A stretch of 12,571 bases of DNA from Verrucomicrobiota bacterium (lineage in GTDB: Bacteria > Verrucomicrobiota > Verrucomicrobiia > Limisphaerales > UBA11358). The number at the start of each line of letters is the position of its first letter. The first letter of the stretch is position 1. Positions 1-7,906 of the stretch are shown here, in pieces. The position numbers and the translations under genes are program-made. Location: the NCBI GenBank assembly GCA_026225155.1, contig JAMFSG010000336.1:1-12571 (forward strand), written 5' to 3'. The notes beneath the pieces are model-generated. The model worked only from the letters and a program-made list of their open reading frames with translations, was not told the DNA's origin and did no database searches.

Positions 1-1145
1 GATTTGCCGATGACGATCACGCGCCACGGCATCGTCCACGGCAAAGTAAAACGCGGTTCGGGCGAAAATTGATTTGTGTAACCGCGCGTCGTTTCGTTCG
101 CGAGCGGAAAGGCGATCTGATAAATTCCGTTCGCGCAATCCGGTTTCAAATGACACGCGCAATACGATTCATCCGTGCCCGCTTCCGTGATCAAAATCCA
201 ACTGTCAGCATCAGGAATTTTGAACAGCGCCGGAAATGCCCAGCCGACGGCTTTTTGCCGCGAATTCGGCGGCGCATCACCGGGCGAAACGCGAAAGAAA
301 AAATCTTCGTAAGCCGGCGTATAAGGTCCGGCGGCGTGATATGGCTGCATCCAGCCGCGCGCATTTTGCGGAATTACAAAACTGCTCGCTTCGGATTCGA
401 CGATGCGAACGTCGCTGGAGTTGGTCGTGAAACGATAACGGAACGCGACACCTTCGTTGGCCGCCGCGAGTTCGATTTCAATCGGAACATTGTTCGCATT
501 GCGAAACGTCAGCGTGCGGTGATTCAAAACGTGATCCACGCGCGGCTGCGTGCTGGCGAATAATTCATATTTCTCGCGGTGTTTTTCAATTTTTCCGGCG
601 TTATCAAAAACGAGGGAGTGTTCAAAGTTCTGATCGTCCCGCTGCAAACCGAGCGGTGATTTTTCAATCACGGTTTTTCCGTTGCGCCTGGCTTGATAAC
701 TCAAATTTCCGTCATCAAGCGAAATAGAAATGACGCATTGACCATCCGGCGAAGTGACTGACCAATTATTGGTTTCGTCCGCTGCAACAATATTCCCAGC
801 CAGGACAATCAAGGCGATAATGGAAAGAAAACTGGCACGTTGGTTGAAAACTTGAACTAGCAGCCGCGGAGCGGCGCAAAGAAAATAGCCCACAGTGAAA
901 CTGTGGGACTGATTTGTGGGAGAATAATTTAGCCCCGGATGGGGCGGCAGAAAACAAGCGTGGCTTTTCTTTCGCCCCATTCTGGGGCTCGATTTTGCTG
1001 GCCGGCTTTTACCCACGGTTGCACCGTGGGCTACTGCCGCCCGCTGCTCCGCAGCTAAAGGTGAATCTTGAAAACACGTCCTGATATTTTTTTTAGTCCT
1101 TTGAAACATGATGGATTTTCTTTGATGAAACTCACGCTGGTTCAT
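1..1145 (-). CDS. GH97 family glycoside hydrolase (SusB-like), partial, 5' end altered by a repeat element
   Basis: This gene runs off the window at position 1, so only the N-terminal domain is visible and no catalytic residues can be checked. From the ATG at 1109 there are 369 open codons. A hydrophobic signal peptide at residues 92-110 (ASFLSIIALIVLAGNIVAA) is followed by a GH97 N-terminal beta-sandwich: SPDGQ (120-124), GNLSYQ (134-139), KSPLGL (150-155), and PWRVIVIG at the end. GH97 enzymes are alpha-glucosidases or alpha-galactosidases, usually periplasmic. The start is unclear. The ATG at 1145 forms an ATGA overlap with the GH36 stop and is in frame. ATGs at 1109 and 980 and a GTG at 893 are also in frame, but all put the signal peptide behind an extension largely encoded by the 852-1067 element. 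Before that insertion the likely start was the GTG at 1135. Family assignment is firm; whether the gene is expressed is uncertain. Confidence 0.82.
   Translation of the reverse strand, partial: MNQREFHQRKSIMFQRTKKNIRTCFQDSPLAAEQRAAVAHGATVGKSRPAKSSPRMGRKKSHACFLPPHPGLNYSPTNQSHSFTVGYFLCAAPRLLVQVFNQRASFLSIIALIVLAGNIVAADETNNWSVTSPDGQCVISISLDDGNLSYQARRNGKTVIEKSPLGLQRDDQNFEHSLVFDNAGKIEKHREKYELFASTQPRVDHVLNHRTLTFRNANNVPIEIELAAANEGVAFRYRFTTNSSDVRIVESEASSFVIPQNARGWMQPYHAAGPYTPAYEDFFFRVSPGDAPPNSRQKAVGWAFPALFKIPDADSWILITEAGTDESYCACHLKPDCANGIYQIAFPLANETTRGYTNQFSPEPRFTLPWTMPWRVIVIGK
844..851. repeat. 8-bp direct repeat TTGAAAAC, left copy (putative target-site duplication)
   Basis: This copy directly abuts the left end of the 852-1067 palindromic element and is identical to the copy at 1068-1075. 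The element's centre of symmetry falls exactly midway between the two copies, which argues against a chance match. Confidence 0.65.
852..1067. mobile_element. 216-bp MITE-like element of six nested hairpins
   Basis: Six short perfect stems are arranged symmetrically about position 959.5. The outer pair is 863-875 (gccgc-gga-gcggc) and 1043-1055 (gctgc-tcc-gcagc). The middle pair is 889-907 (cccacagt-gaa-actgtggg) and 1012-1030 (cccacggt-tgc-accgtggg). The inner pair is 932-945 (gcccc-ggat-ggggc) and 974-988 (gcccca-ttc-tggggc). Each right-hand hairpin resembles the reverse complement of its left-hand partner, so the whole unit is an imperfect inverted repeat. An identical 8-bp TTGAAAAC lies on both sides, consistent with a target-site duplication. 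No transposase is encoded, so it would be non-autonomous. The source family is unknown. It lies inside the 5' part of the GH97 gene. Confidence 0.72.
1068..1075. repeat. 8-bp direct repeat TTGAAAAC, right copy (putative target-site duplication)
   Basis: This copy abuts the right end of the 852-1067 element. Removing 224 bp (the element plus one copy) joins an upstream GTG frame to the GH97 signal peptide without any stop codon. Confidence 0.65.
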
Positions 1146-3268
1146 GAGCCAAGTTCAATGACGCTGGCCTCGACGGCTTTGGAGCAGGACGGCGTGATGC
1201 CATCGCGCATAAGCTCAATACCGGTGAAGGTTTTACCTTCTTGCGGAATTGGAGCGCGCCCGGGCGCGGGATTGAGTTCATGAATAGTGTAGTTTTTTGC
1301 CGGATCAAGTCCTTGCGGATGCACGGGAACATTTTCGCCGTCTTTCAATTGAAACGCGAAAACGACCGCGCGCGTTTTATCCGGCGAAACGAAATCAATC
1401 GCGCCGCGATAATTTTCATGCGGATTTTCCACGCGATACAAATCACCAAACGCGGTCACATCGCGGATTTCTTTGTAAGCCGCGATCGCGCCGGCGCAGA
1501 TGGCTTTGTCTTCCGCCGACAATTTATTCAGATCCAAATCCATGCCGAAGCGCGCGCTCATCGCGACGCTGCACGCGAAGTGCATCGGGCGGTTGCCCCA
1601 ATGCGTGACGTGGCTCGCGATGGCCATCGGCGGGAAAAAATAAGAATAATCCCATTGCATCGGCACGCGCTGCGTCGGGTCGGTGTTGTCGCTCGGCCAG
1701 AATTCGTGGAAATATTTTAGCGCGCCGTAATCCACGCGTCCGCCGCCGCCGGAACACAGCATCAGTTCCGTGTCGGGAAACGTTTTTGCCGTTTTGTCCA
1801 TCAACGCATAAAGCGCGTTCACATAATCAATCCACAAATGCGACTGCCGATCCGGCGCGAGATAACTTGAACCCGGCTGCGTGACATAACGGTTGCAATC
1901 CCATTTCGCGTAAGTGATGTCCGGCACGTTCAAAATGTTGCTGATGGAATCCGCTTCAAATTGCTGCACTTCGGGACGCGTGAGGTCGAGCACGAGTTGG
2001 TTGCGCTGCAATTCTAATTCGCGCTTCGGCTCACGAATCACCCAGTCGGGATGTTGCTCGAACAATTCGCTTTTCGGATTCACCATTTCCGGTTCCATCC
2101 AGATGCCGAAACGCAAACCCGTTTTCACCGCGGCGGCTGCGAGCGGCGCGAGGCCGTCGGGCAAACGACTTTTGTTCGGCTGCCAATCGCCGAGACCCGC
2201 GTGGTCGTTGACGCGCGGATATTTATTTCCGAACCAGCCGTCATCGAGCAAAAATAATTCTACGCCGAGATCTTTCGCGGGTTGAAACAAATTCGCAATG
2301 CGGTTGAAATCAAAATCAAAACCGGTCGCTTCCCAATTGTTCAACAACACGGCGCGCGTTTTATGTCCGTCGCGCATGCCGTAATCGCGCGCCCAACTGT
2401 GCAACTTGCGGCTCATCTCGCCTAGGCCGTTCGCGCTCCAAACCCAGATCATTTTTGGTGTCGTAAAAGTTTCGCTCGGATTCAAATGATACGCGGACGC
2501 AAATGGATTCACGCCGCACAACGCGTGGATGTTTTCGCCGTTGTCGTCGAACGCGCATTCAAAACTGCCCGACCATTCGAGCGAACCGGCGAGCACGCGT
2601 CCGGAATTTTCCGACGGCGCGCCGTCCAGCGAAATGACGAACGACGGATTTTGAAATTGATCCGCGCGCACGCCGAGTTTGGAATCCAAAACTTTCGTGC
2701 CCGGCGTGATTTGTTCCGTGATCGGCGACAACATTTCTTTCGCCCAATCGCCGAAGAAATGTGTCAGATAAACATTTTTCGGCGGCAGCAATAACGCGCT
2801 CGAAGCCATGCGTTCCAATGTGATCGCGCCGGATTCGTGATTCACAATTTCCGTCCACTGCTCGATGACGTCGCGTTCGCGATCGGCGCGAAAATTCAAC
2901 GTCACTTCCAGTGCGTAAGCCGGATCGTGCAATTTGATCTGCGTCAGTTCACGGCCAAATTCATCGTTCGTCCGCGTGACGCTGTCAAAAGCCAGCGCCG
3001 TCGAAGTGTTGCCGTCCGCGTGCACAATTTGCAGCGCCGGTTCCCAAACGTAACCGTCGCCCGCCTGCGGATAACTTTCAGCCGTGCGTAATAATTTTTC
3101 GTTTGCATCGGCACCGCCGACCGCGCGTTGATAAAGCCGACCATCGCTGCCGACTTCAAAATTCAAAGAAAAAGTTTTGGTCGCAACGCTGAATTTGGTG
3201 GCCGCAAAAAGTGCCGGCGCAAAACAAATCAAAATGACAACGAGACCGAAACAACGAATCAATTTCAT
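1142..3268 (-). CDS. Secreted alpha-galactosidase, GH36
   Basis: This 708-residue protein hydrolyses terminal alpha-galactosyl residues from raffinose-type oligosaccharides or galactomannan side chains with retention of configuration. It has a signal peptide (residues 1 to about 22, MKLIRCFGLVVILICFAPAL then FA), an N-terminal beta-sandwich domain to about 290, a TIM barrel to about 620, and a C-terminal beta domain. Hallmark motifs are LLDDGWFG (340-347), WMEPEMV (390-396), KWDCNR (455-460) with D457 as the expected nucleophile, CSGGGGRVD (505-513), and SDNTDPTQR (526-534), which carries the acid/base aspartate. The length matches bacterial GH36 enzymes of about 700-740 residues, and the gene looks intact. 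No Shine-Dalgarno sequence precedes the ATG. Its TGA overlaps the ATG at 1145 of the GH97 frame, indicating one operon. Substrate preference cannot be read from the sequence. Confidence 0.95.
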   Translation of the reverse strand: MKLIRCFGLVVILICFAPALFAATKFSVATKTFSLNFEVGSDGRLYQRAVGGADANEKLLRTAESYPQAGDGYVWEPALQIVHADGNTSTALAFDSVTRTNDEFGRELTQIKLHDPAYALEVTLNFRADRERDVIEQWTEIVNHESGAITLERMASSALLLPPKNVYLTHFFGDWAKEMLSPITEQITPGTKVLDSKLGVRADQFQNPSFVISLDGAPSENSGRVLAGSLEWSGSFECAFDDNGENIHALCGVNPFASAYHLNPSETFTTPKMIWVWSANGLGEMSRKLHSWARDYGMRDGHKTRAVLLNNWEATGFDFDFNRIANLFQPAKDLGVELFLLDDGWFGNKYPRVNDHAGLGDWQPNKSRLPDGLAPLAAAAVKTGLRFGIWMEPEMVNPKSELFEQHPDWVIREPKRELELQRNQLVLDLTRPEVQQFEADSISNILNVPDITYAKWDCNRYVTQPGSSYLAPDRQSHLWIDYVNALYALMDKTAKTFPDTELMLCSGGGGRVDYGALKYFHEFWPSDNTDPTQRVPMQWDYSYFFPPMAIASHVTHWGNRPMHFACSVAMSARFGMDLDLNKLSAEDKAICAGAIAAYKEIRDVTAFGDLYRVENPHENYRGAIDFVSPDKTRAVVFAFQLKDGENVPVHPQGLDPAKNYTIHELNPAPGRAPIPQEGKTFTGIELMRDGITPSCSKAVEASVIELGS

Positions 3269-3367
3269 AATTAAAATTTAATCTTTAAGCCGATGATTGG
3301 GCGCGCGAAAATAAACTCCACAATCAATCGGACAAGCCACAAACCTAACAGCACAAATTTTTTGCCG
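3269..3367. other. Intergenic gap between mutarotase-like and GH36 genes
   Basis: The 99-bp spacer is AT-rich. It contains one weak inverted repeat (3290-3299 with 3321-3331, with a bulge and a 21-base loop). There is no U-run and no clear promoter, so read-through within the operon is the simplest view. Confidence 0.4.
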
Positions 3368-4243
3368 TCATGAAACTCGCAATCGCAATTGCCAGTTCAC
3401 GGACTCATTCGCCGCGACTTTGCCGCAATTTTTTTGTCCGGCGGCAATTGCCAGTGCGTCGTCATTTGCGTTGGTCGGTTCGATCGCAAAATGATGATGG
3501 CCGTGCCAGCCGCCGCGCGTCAGCCACAGGCCAAGCGTGTTGTTTTCCGCCGCATCCCAAATAAATTCCAAACGCTCGCCGGTGATGCGATTGTGGATTC
3601 CCGCCAGGCTTTCGGTTACTGGCTGTGCAAAAACTTTTGCGCATTTTTTTTCGGGAACCATCGAATCAATCGCGTCCACCCAAGTTGCGCCGTTCAACAA
3701 AGCGCGCGTCGTTCTCGGCAATTCAAGTTGATCGCCCTTCTGCAGTTGCAACAACGGATGAATCGCCCACAAAAATAATTCTTCATGCGAACCAAGATTC
3801 GTGAGCTGATAGCGAAAGCAAATCTCATCACCGTCCAATTCGATGGTGCGCTCCAATTCAAACGGCGAGATCGGCAAACGCACGGACGTTTTCAAAATCC
3901 CATTTTCAAACGCGTTGTCATTTACGTTCCACGCCGTGTTCCAAACTTCACCGTGATCCGGCAGCGCGCGGCCTTGCCACGAACAGGGCGCGATGGTCGG
4001 CAAACATTCGTCCGCGCCCACAAGCGGACTGCAGGAAAAATCATCGCCGAGTTGATTGCGAAATAATTTCAAACCGGCTGGCGGCTGCCAAAACCATTCC
4101 CGGCCCGTTTGCACATTTTTCAGCGAAATGATTTTTGCGCCCAATTCCGGCACAACGGCCAGTTCGACATCATCATTGCCAAGCCGAAAAACTTCAAAGC
4201 CTTGAAGCGATTCGACCGCACAGGAATGGGCAATGGCTTTCAT
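3368..4243 (-). CDS. Aldose 1-epimerase (galactose mutarotase)-like protein
   Basis: This 291-residue protein has the galactose mutarotase-like beta-sandwich pattern. Its N-terminus has no signal peptide, so it is probably cytoplasmic. Visible conserved stations are VVPELGAKIISL (30-41), DHGEVW (96-101), WAIHPLL (159-165) with H162 in the position of the classical catalytic histidine, and FAIEPTN (252-258) with E255 as the likely catalytic glutamate. It lies between the GH36 gene (99-bp gap) and the DUF5107-TPR gene (93-bp gap), all on one strand. That setting fits a role in interconverting alpha and beta anomers of the galactose or glucose released by the operon's glycosidases. It is a divergent member of the superfamily, so a different sugar or a non-enzymatic sugar-binding role is possible. 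Neither flanking gap shows a convincing terminator. Confidence 0.78.
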   Translation of the reverse strand: MKAIAHSCAVESLQGFEVFRLGNDDVELAVVPELGAKIISLKNVQTGREWFWQPPAGLKLFRNQLGDDFSCSPLVGADECLPTIAPCSWQGRALPDHGEVWNTAWNVNDNAFENGILKTSVRLPISPFELERTIELDGDEICFRYQLTNLGSHEELFLWAIHPLLQLQKGDQLELPRTTRALLNGATWVDAIDSMVPEKKCAKVFAQPVTESLAGIHNRITGERLEFIWDAAENNTLGLWLTRGGWHGHHHFAIEPTNANDDALAIAAGQKNCGKVAANESVNWQLRLRVS

Positions 4244-4336
4244 GGTTTCGCGTAGATTGTCAGATGAAAAGTATGCGGTCTTTCAAAATCGTCCGGCGAA
4301 GAAATTTGAACGTGAAATTTTTTCATCGTTTACAAA

Positions 4337-7300
4337 TCATGATTTTGTTTCGTCCGACAAATCCGCCGCCAGCGCATGGTTCGGATCGCGTTGTAAAACT
4401 TTTTGCAAAAGTGATTTTGCCACCTTTTTTTTGCCGAGGCCAAGCTGCGCTTGCGCTTGCAAAAACAGCGCCGCTGTTTCCTGGCGAAATTGCAAGTCGT
4501 CATCGAACAGCAACATCGTCGGCAGTGACGTGGCGAAGTAATCAATCTTCGCCTGCGATTTCTGCAACTGGTTTGCATAAGCCAGCAAGTCGTGGAAAAG
4601 TTTTTTAGCCTGCGCGCTTTGACCAAGTTTTTCCCAAGCGCGTGCGGAAAAAAAGGTCATCTCGGAAAAGGCGCGGACGCTCATCTCCTGAAAATCGCCT
4701 TTGAAATTCGCGGCGATGAGCCAGTGTTCGCGCGCGGATTTTTCATCGCCCAATCCGGCGAATGCGCAGCCAAGCCAAAAATGAATATCGCTTTGGTTCG
4801 CGAGCAGATGTTTCGCTTCACTCAAATTACGCGGCGAAGTCAACGCGAACTCAAAATGCTTTTTCGCGCAGGCAAAATCATTTTTCGCCAACGCCGCGCG
4901 ACCCAGCGCGAGTTGCGCGCGAACGTGCTGGCCAAGCGGACCGCCTTCGCCGCCTTCCCACGGCTGGAACTGTCGGCTTGCCACCAGTCGCGCTGCTTTT
5001 TCAGGTTGGCCGGTCTGATTGTAAAGCGCGCAAAGCTCGATGTTCAAATCGTCACGCTGCGAAACGAGTTGCGGAAATTTTCCCAATTCGCGTAAACGTT
5101 TCGCCGGTTTTTCACCGAGCCGTTTCCAAAGCTGGTCGCGTTCGTAAAGCAGACGCGCGTCAGCCGAATTCGCTTTGAACGCCTGGTCGTAAGCTGCGCG
5201 CGCTTTTGTCGGTTTCTGCTGGATATTAAAATAGCCGATGCCGAGATTGCGCCAGACGACGGAAAATTTCGGATCGAGCTCGGCCGATTTTTCCCACAGA
5301 CGAATTGCCTCGTCGTGACGGCGGCGGTCGTAAAACAAATTGCCGAGATAATACGGCGCGCGTGAATCTTTTGGATTTGCGTGCATGGCGGATTCTAGAA
5401 TGGATATTTCTTCGAGCCGCGCTGGAAAACAATAATCGGACGGCAATACGGCGGCTTGCTTGAAATGTTTCAACGCATTTTTTTTGTCGCCAAGTTTTTC
5501 ATAAAGCCAGCCAAGCGTGTAATCAATCAGCGGCAGTGCGCCCCAGCTTTGATCCGGCAAATCGGCCGCGTTCATCGCTGCACCGCGCAGGGTTTCAATC
5601 GCTTCTGCAAAAAATCCGGCTCGGGCATAATCATGGGCGAGGTCGAGCCGTGTCTGCAAATCGCACTTCAACTTTTCGCCTTTCAAATGTCGCACCCACC
5701 AATCGAGTGGATCCAGTTTTAGTGTTTTGCGCAAAATTTCATCCGCTTCGTCCGGGCGGTTTAATTTGCGGAGAACAATCACTTTCAGATTTCGTGCGCG
5801 CAGATTGTCCGTGTCAAAACGCAGCGAACAGTTCAAATGCTCCAGCGCGGTTGCCCAATTTTTCCGCGTGCAATCAATTTCCGCCAGCGCATGAAAACTG
5901 GCGGCGCACCAGGCTTGATTCCATGTCGCTTTGTAAAACAAATCGTAAGCTGCATCTTCTGGAGGCGACGACGTAAGGAGTCTCTGACTATTTTTCGTTT
6001 TTGAATAATGAATCTCGTCACCTCGATTCCTACCAATGGATTGATAGCGCAGGCACAGGCCGAGATTGTAAAGCGGCTCGCCGTCGTAAGGATTTGAGTT
6101 GCGACGCGTCAGGCGTTCGATGGCTTGGCGAAAATGTTTTTCCGCTTCGGCAAATTTGCCGCGTTTCAAATGCCACAAGCCGAGCGCGTTGTTGCAACGG
6201 GCGTCGAGCGGATCGCGACGCAACGCTTCGCGCCAATAAATTTCCGGCGAACGCGTGGCGTGGCGATACTGCTCCAGATGCAAACCGGTGATGAAAAGCT
6301 CGTCGTTGCTTTTGATTTCTTCGGGTGCGGGCGGTTCGGTCGCGGGCGGCGGAACTTCTTGTTTGACGCGCGGCTTTGGCTGATAAGAAATCAATTCGCG
6401 TCCAGCTTTATCGCTCACCGAAATTTTCAAATCGGTTTCCGCAACATTTTTTGGCAGCGCAATTTTTTCAACGGACGGAATCGCGGGCGACAAATCGCGT
6501 TCGAGTTTCGTGATTTCTTTTCCTTTGACGGAAATTTTAATCGTCGCATTCGGCTGATTGCTCGTGACCGCAACACCAAGCTGCAATTCGTCTTTTGTAA
6601 TTTTGAAATTGATCGCCGCTTCCAGATTCGCGTGTTGCGCCGCGCCGATTTTTTGGATCGGATACCAATACTGGCTCCACGATTTCGTTTCGCCGGGCTG
6701 AAGAAAACTGAAGTCGGGCTGGTTGTCCGTGTAAACGCCGGCCATGATTTCGATGTAGGGCGGAAATTCGCCGCGCGTGTCGGCATCGGTCAAGTTGCGA
6801 TCCCACGCGTAGCCGAATTCGTGATTGCTCCACGTCCACTGTTTTTTGCCTGGCGAAATGTGATGGTTTGCGACGTGGACGATTCCCGCCTGCGCGAAAT
6901 AATCGTAGCCGCCGAAAAAATCTTCTTTGCTGCCCATGCACATGTAAGACGTCGGCACGGGAATGTTCGCGTAGAAACTCAAATCGTTCGGCGCGTAGTC
7001 TGGCAGTTTTGAATTTTTAATTTTTAATTTTGAATTGTCAGCATGCGGCGGAATGAATTGCGATGGAATTTCATTTTGCGGAATTCCTTTTTGGCCGCGT
7101 TCGCCGTAGTTGACGCCGTAATAAAATCCTTTCGCGTGCGGATATTCGCTCATCGAACGGCGCGCGTGGTCGGCGACGTAAGAAACATCCGGCGGAAAAA
7201 AACTTTGATACGCTTCGTTCACGCGCGTCGCGACGTTCGCCCACCAGAGAAAAGTTTGCACGAACGGCGTGCGGTTGTAGGCGCGCACTTTTAGTTCAAG

Positions 7301-7894
7301 AAAACTTTTGCCCGGATGCAGGCAGACGCCGTGCATGCCTTTCATGCGCGACATCGGATCGTGATCGCTACACCAGATCGTCTTCGAGCCGTCGGCGTGT
7401 TCCTCGATCTCAAAATCCACCGGCAAAAAAGTCGCGGGCCGATGATGCTGCGGCCAGTTGAATTCGATGCCGCCGGAAATCCACGGCCCGGCGAGGCCGA
7501 CGAGCGCGGGCTTGATGACCGACTGATTGTAAATCACGTCGTAGCCGTTCGTCTTGTCCTGCAAAACGTGTATGCGACCGCCGATCTCCGGCAAAACCAT
7601 TGCGCGGATAAATTCATTTTCGATCCAAATCGCCTTCCATTTTCGGTCAACCGGTTTTTCCGCGATGCGGTCCGTGAATGGTAGTGGATAGACTTTTCCG
7701 CTGCTGCCTTGATACACGCGCTTTTCGAGAAACATCGGATTTTTATCCGGCGGCGCGGGCAGGTAAGTGGGAATGACCAAATCTTCCGCGCGCACTTCGA
7801 CGGCAGTGGTGGGCAAACTGCCATTACGCGAACGCGAAATTTTTTCGACGCCGTTTGATTTTCCGTTCAAATTAGAAATGTCCGTTCGATTCAT
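4337..7894 (-). CDS. DUF5107 and tetratricopeptide-repeat protein
   Basis: This 1185-residue protein of unknown function has no signal peptide and is probably cytoplasmic. Residues from about 35 to 415 match the DUF5107 pattern, a mutarotase-like beta-sandwich: MVLPEIGGRIHVL (99-111), AGPWISGGIEFNWPQHH (135-151), and SWSQYWYP (405-412). A second beta region follows to about 505, then a Pro/Glu-rich linker (505-528). The remainder is an array of TPR-like helices, for example 566-595, 787-816, 845-876, 1038-1062 and 1143-1175. DUF5107 proteins commonly sit beside glycosidases, which fits here, but I know no established reaction. Two insertions interrupt the expected pattern: NSKLKIKNSKL (287-297) and about 25 residues from 621 to 645. 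Both are encoded by repeat-like DNA and both keep the frame. The ATG lies 12 bases after the transporter stop, so co-transcription is likely. No Shine-Dalgarno sequence is seen. Confidence 0.85.
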   Translation of the reverse strand: MNRTDISNLNGKSNGVEKISRSRNGSLPTTAVEVRAEDLVIPTYLPAPPDKNPMFLEKRVYQGSSGKVYPLPFTDRIAEKPVDRKWKAIWIENEFIRAMVLPEIGGRIHVLQDKTNGYDVIYNQSVIKPALVGLAGPWISGGIEFNWPQHHRPATFLPVDFEIEEHADGSKTIWCSDHDPMSRMKGMHGVCLHPGKSFLELKVRAYNRTPFVQTFLWWANVATRVNEAYQSFFPPDVSYVADHARRSMSEYPHAKGFYYGVNYGERGQKGIPQNEIPSQFIPPHADNSKLKIKNSKLPDYAPNDLSFYANIPVPTSYMCMGSKEDFFGGYDYFAQAGIVHVANHHISPGKKQWTWSNHEFGYAWDRNLTDADTRGEFPPYIEIMAGVYTDNQPDFSFLQPGETKSWSQYWYPIQKIGAAQHANLEAAINFKITKDELQLGVAVTSNQPNATIKISVKGKEITKLERDLSPAIPSVEKIALPKNVAETDLKISVSDKAGRELISYQPKPRVKQEVPPPATEPPAPEEIKSNDELFITGLHLEQYRHATRSPEIYWREALRRDPLDARCNNALGLWHLKRGKFAEAEKHFRQAIERLTRRNSNPYDGEPLYNLGLCLRYQSIGRNRGDEIHYSKTKNSQRLLTSSPPEDAAYDLFYKATWNQAWCAASFHALAEIDCTRKNWATALEHLNCSLRFDTDNLRARNLKVIVLRKLNRPDEADEILRKTLKLDPLDWWVRHLKGEKLKCDLQTRLDLAHDYARAGFFAEAIETLRGAAMNAADLPDQSWGALPLIDYTLGWLYEKLGDKKNALKHFKQAAVLPSDYCFPARLEEISILESAMHANPKDSRAPYYLGNLFYDRRRHDEAIRLWEKSAELDPKFSVVWRNLGIGYFNIQQKPTKARAAYDQAFKANSADARLLYERDQLWKRLGEKPAKRLRELGKFPQLVSQRDDLNIELCALYNQTGQPEKAARLVASRQFQPWEGGEGGPLGQHVRAQLALGRAALAKNDFACAKKHFEFALTSPRNLSEAKHLLANQSDIHFWLGCAFAGLGDEKSAREHWLIAANFKGDFQEMSVRAFSEMTFFSARAWEKLGQSAQAKKLFHDLLAYANQLQKSQAKIDYFATSLPTMLLFDDDLQFRQETAALFLQAQAQLGLGKKKVAKSLLQKVLQRDPNHALAADLSDETKS
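5961..6034. repeat. 74-bp imperfect inverted-repeat insert inside the TPR region
   Basis: The ends 5961-5984 and 6010-6034 are imperfect inverted repeats (about 16 of 24 positions match with one gap) flanking an AT-rich centre. The block encodes residues 621-645 of the DUF5107-TPR protein. It lands between RYQ and AYDLFYKATW, which otherwise read as adjacent parts of one TPR-like helix pair. It therefore resembles an intergenic mini-repeat captured in frame. I see no target-site duplication. Confidence 0.5.
7004..7036. repeat. AT-rich short direct repeat encoding NSKLKIKNSKL
   Basis: A 33-bp block made of repeated aattttt/gaattttt units interrupts the otherwise moderately GC-rich DUF5107 coding region. 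On the coding strand AATTCAAAA recurs with AAATT spacers between, and the peptide NSKL appears twice. This composition is typical of short intergenic AT-rich repeats that have slipped into a reading frame. It probably forms a surface loop. Confidence 0.5.
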
Positions 7895-7906
7895 CGGTTG
7901 AAAATT

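Noticed and set aside
69..563. Plus-strand frames opposite the GH97, GH36, DUF5107 and transporter genes
   Set aside because: They are Arg-rich shadows of well-supported minus-strand genes and have no recognisable motifs.
766..957. 63-codon minus-strand frame over the palindromic element and the GH97 start
   Set aside because: It is out of frame with the GH97 signal peptide and its sequence has no family features. It is an accidental frame running through the element.
852..1067. CRISPR array or terminator cluster
   Set aside because: There are no regularly spaced identical direct repeats. The hairpins are mirrored in pairs around one axis, which fits a palindromic element, and they lie within an open reading frame.
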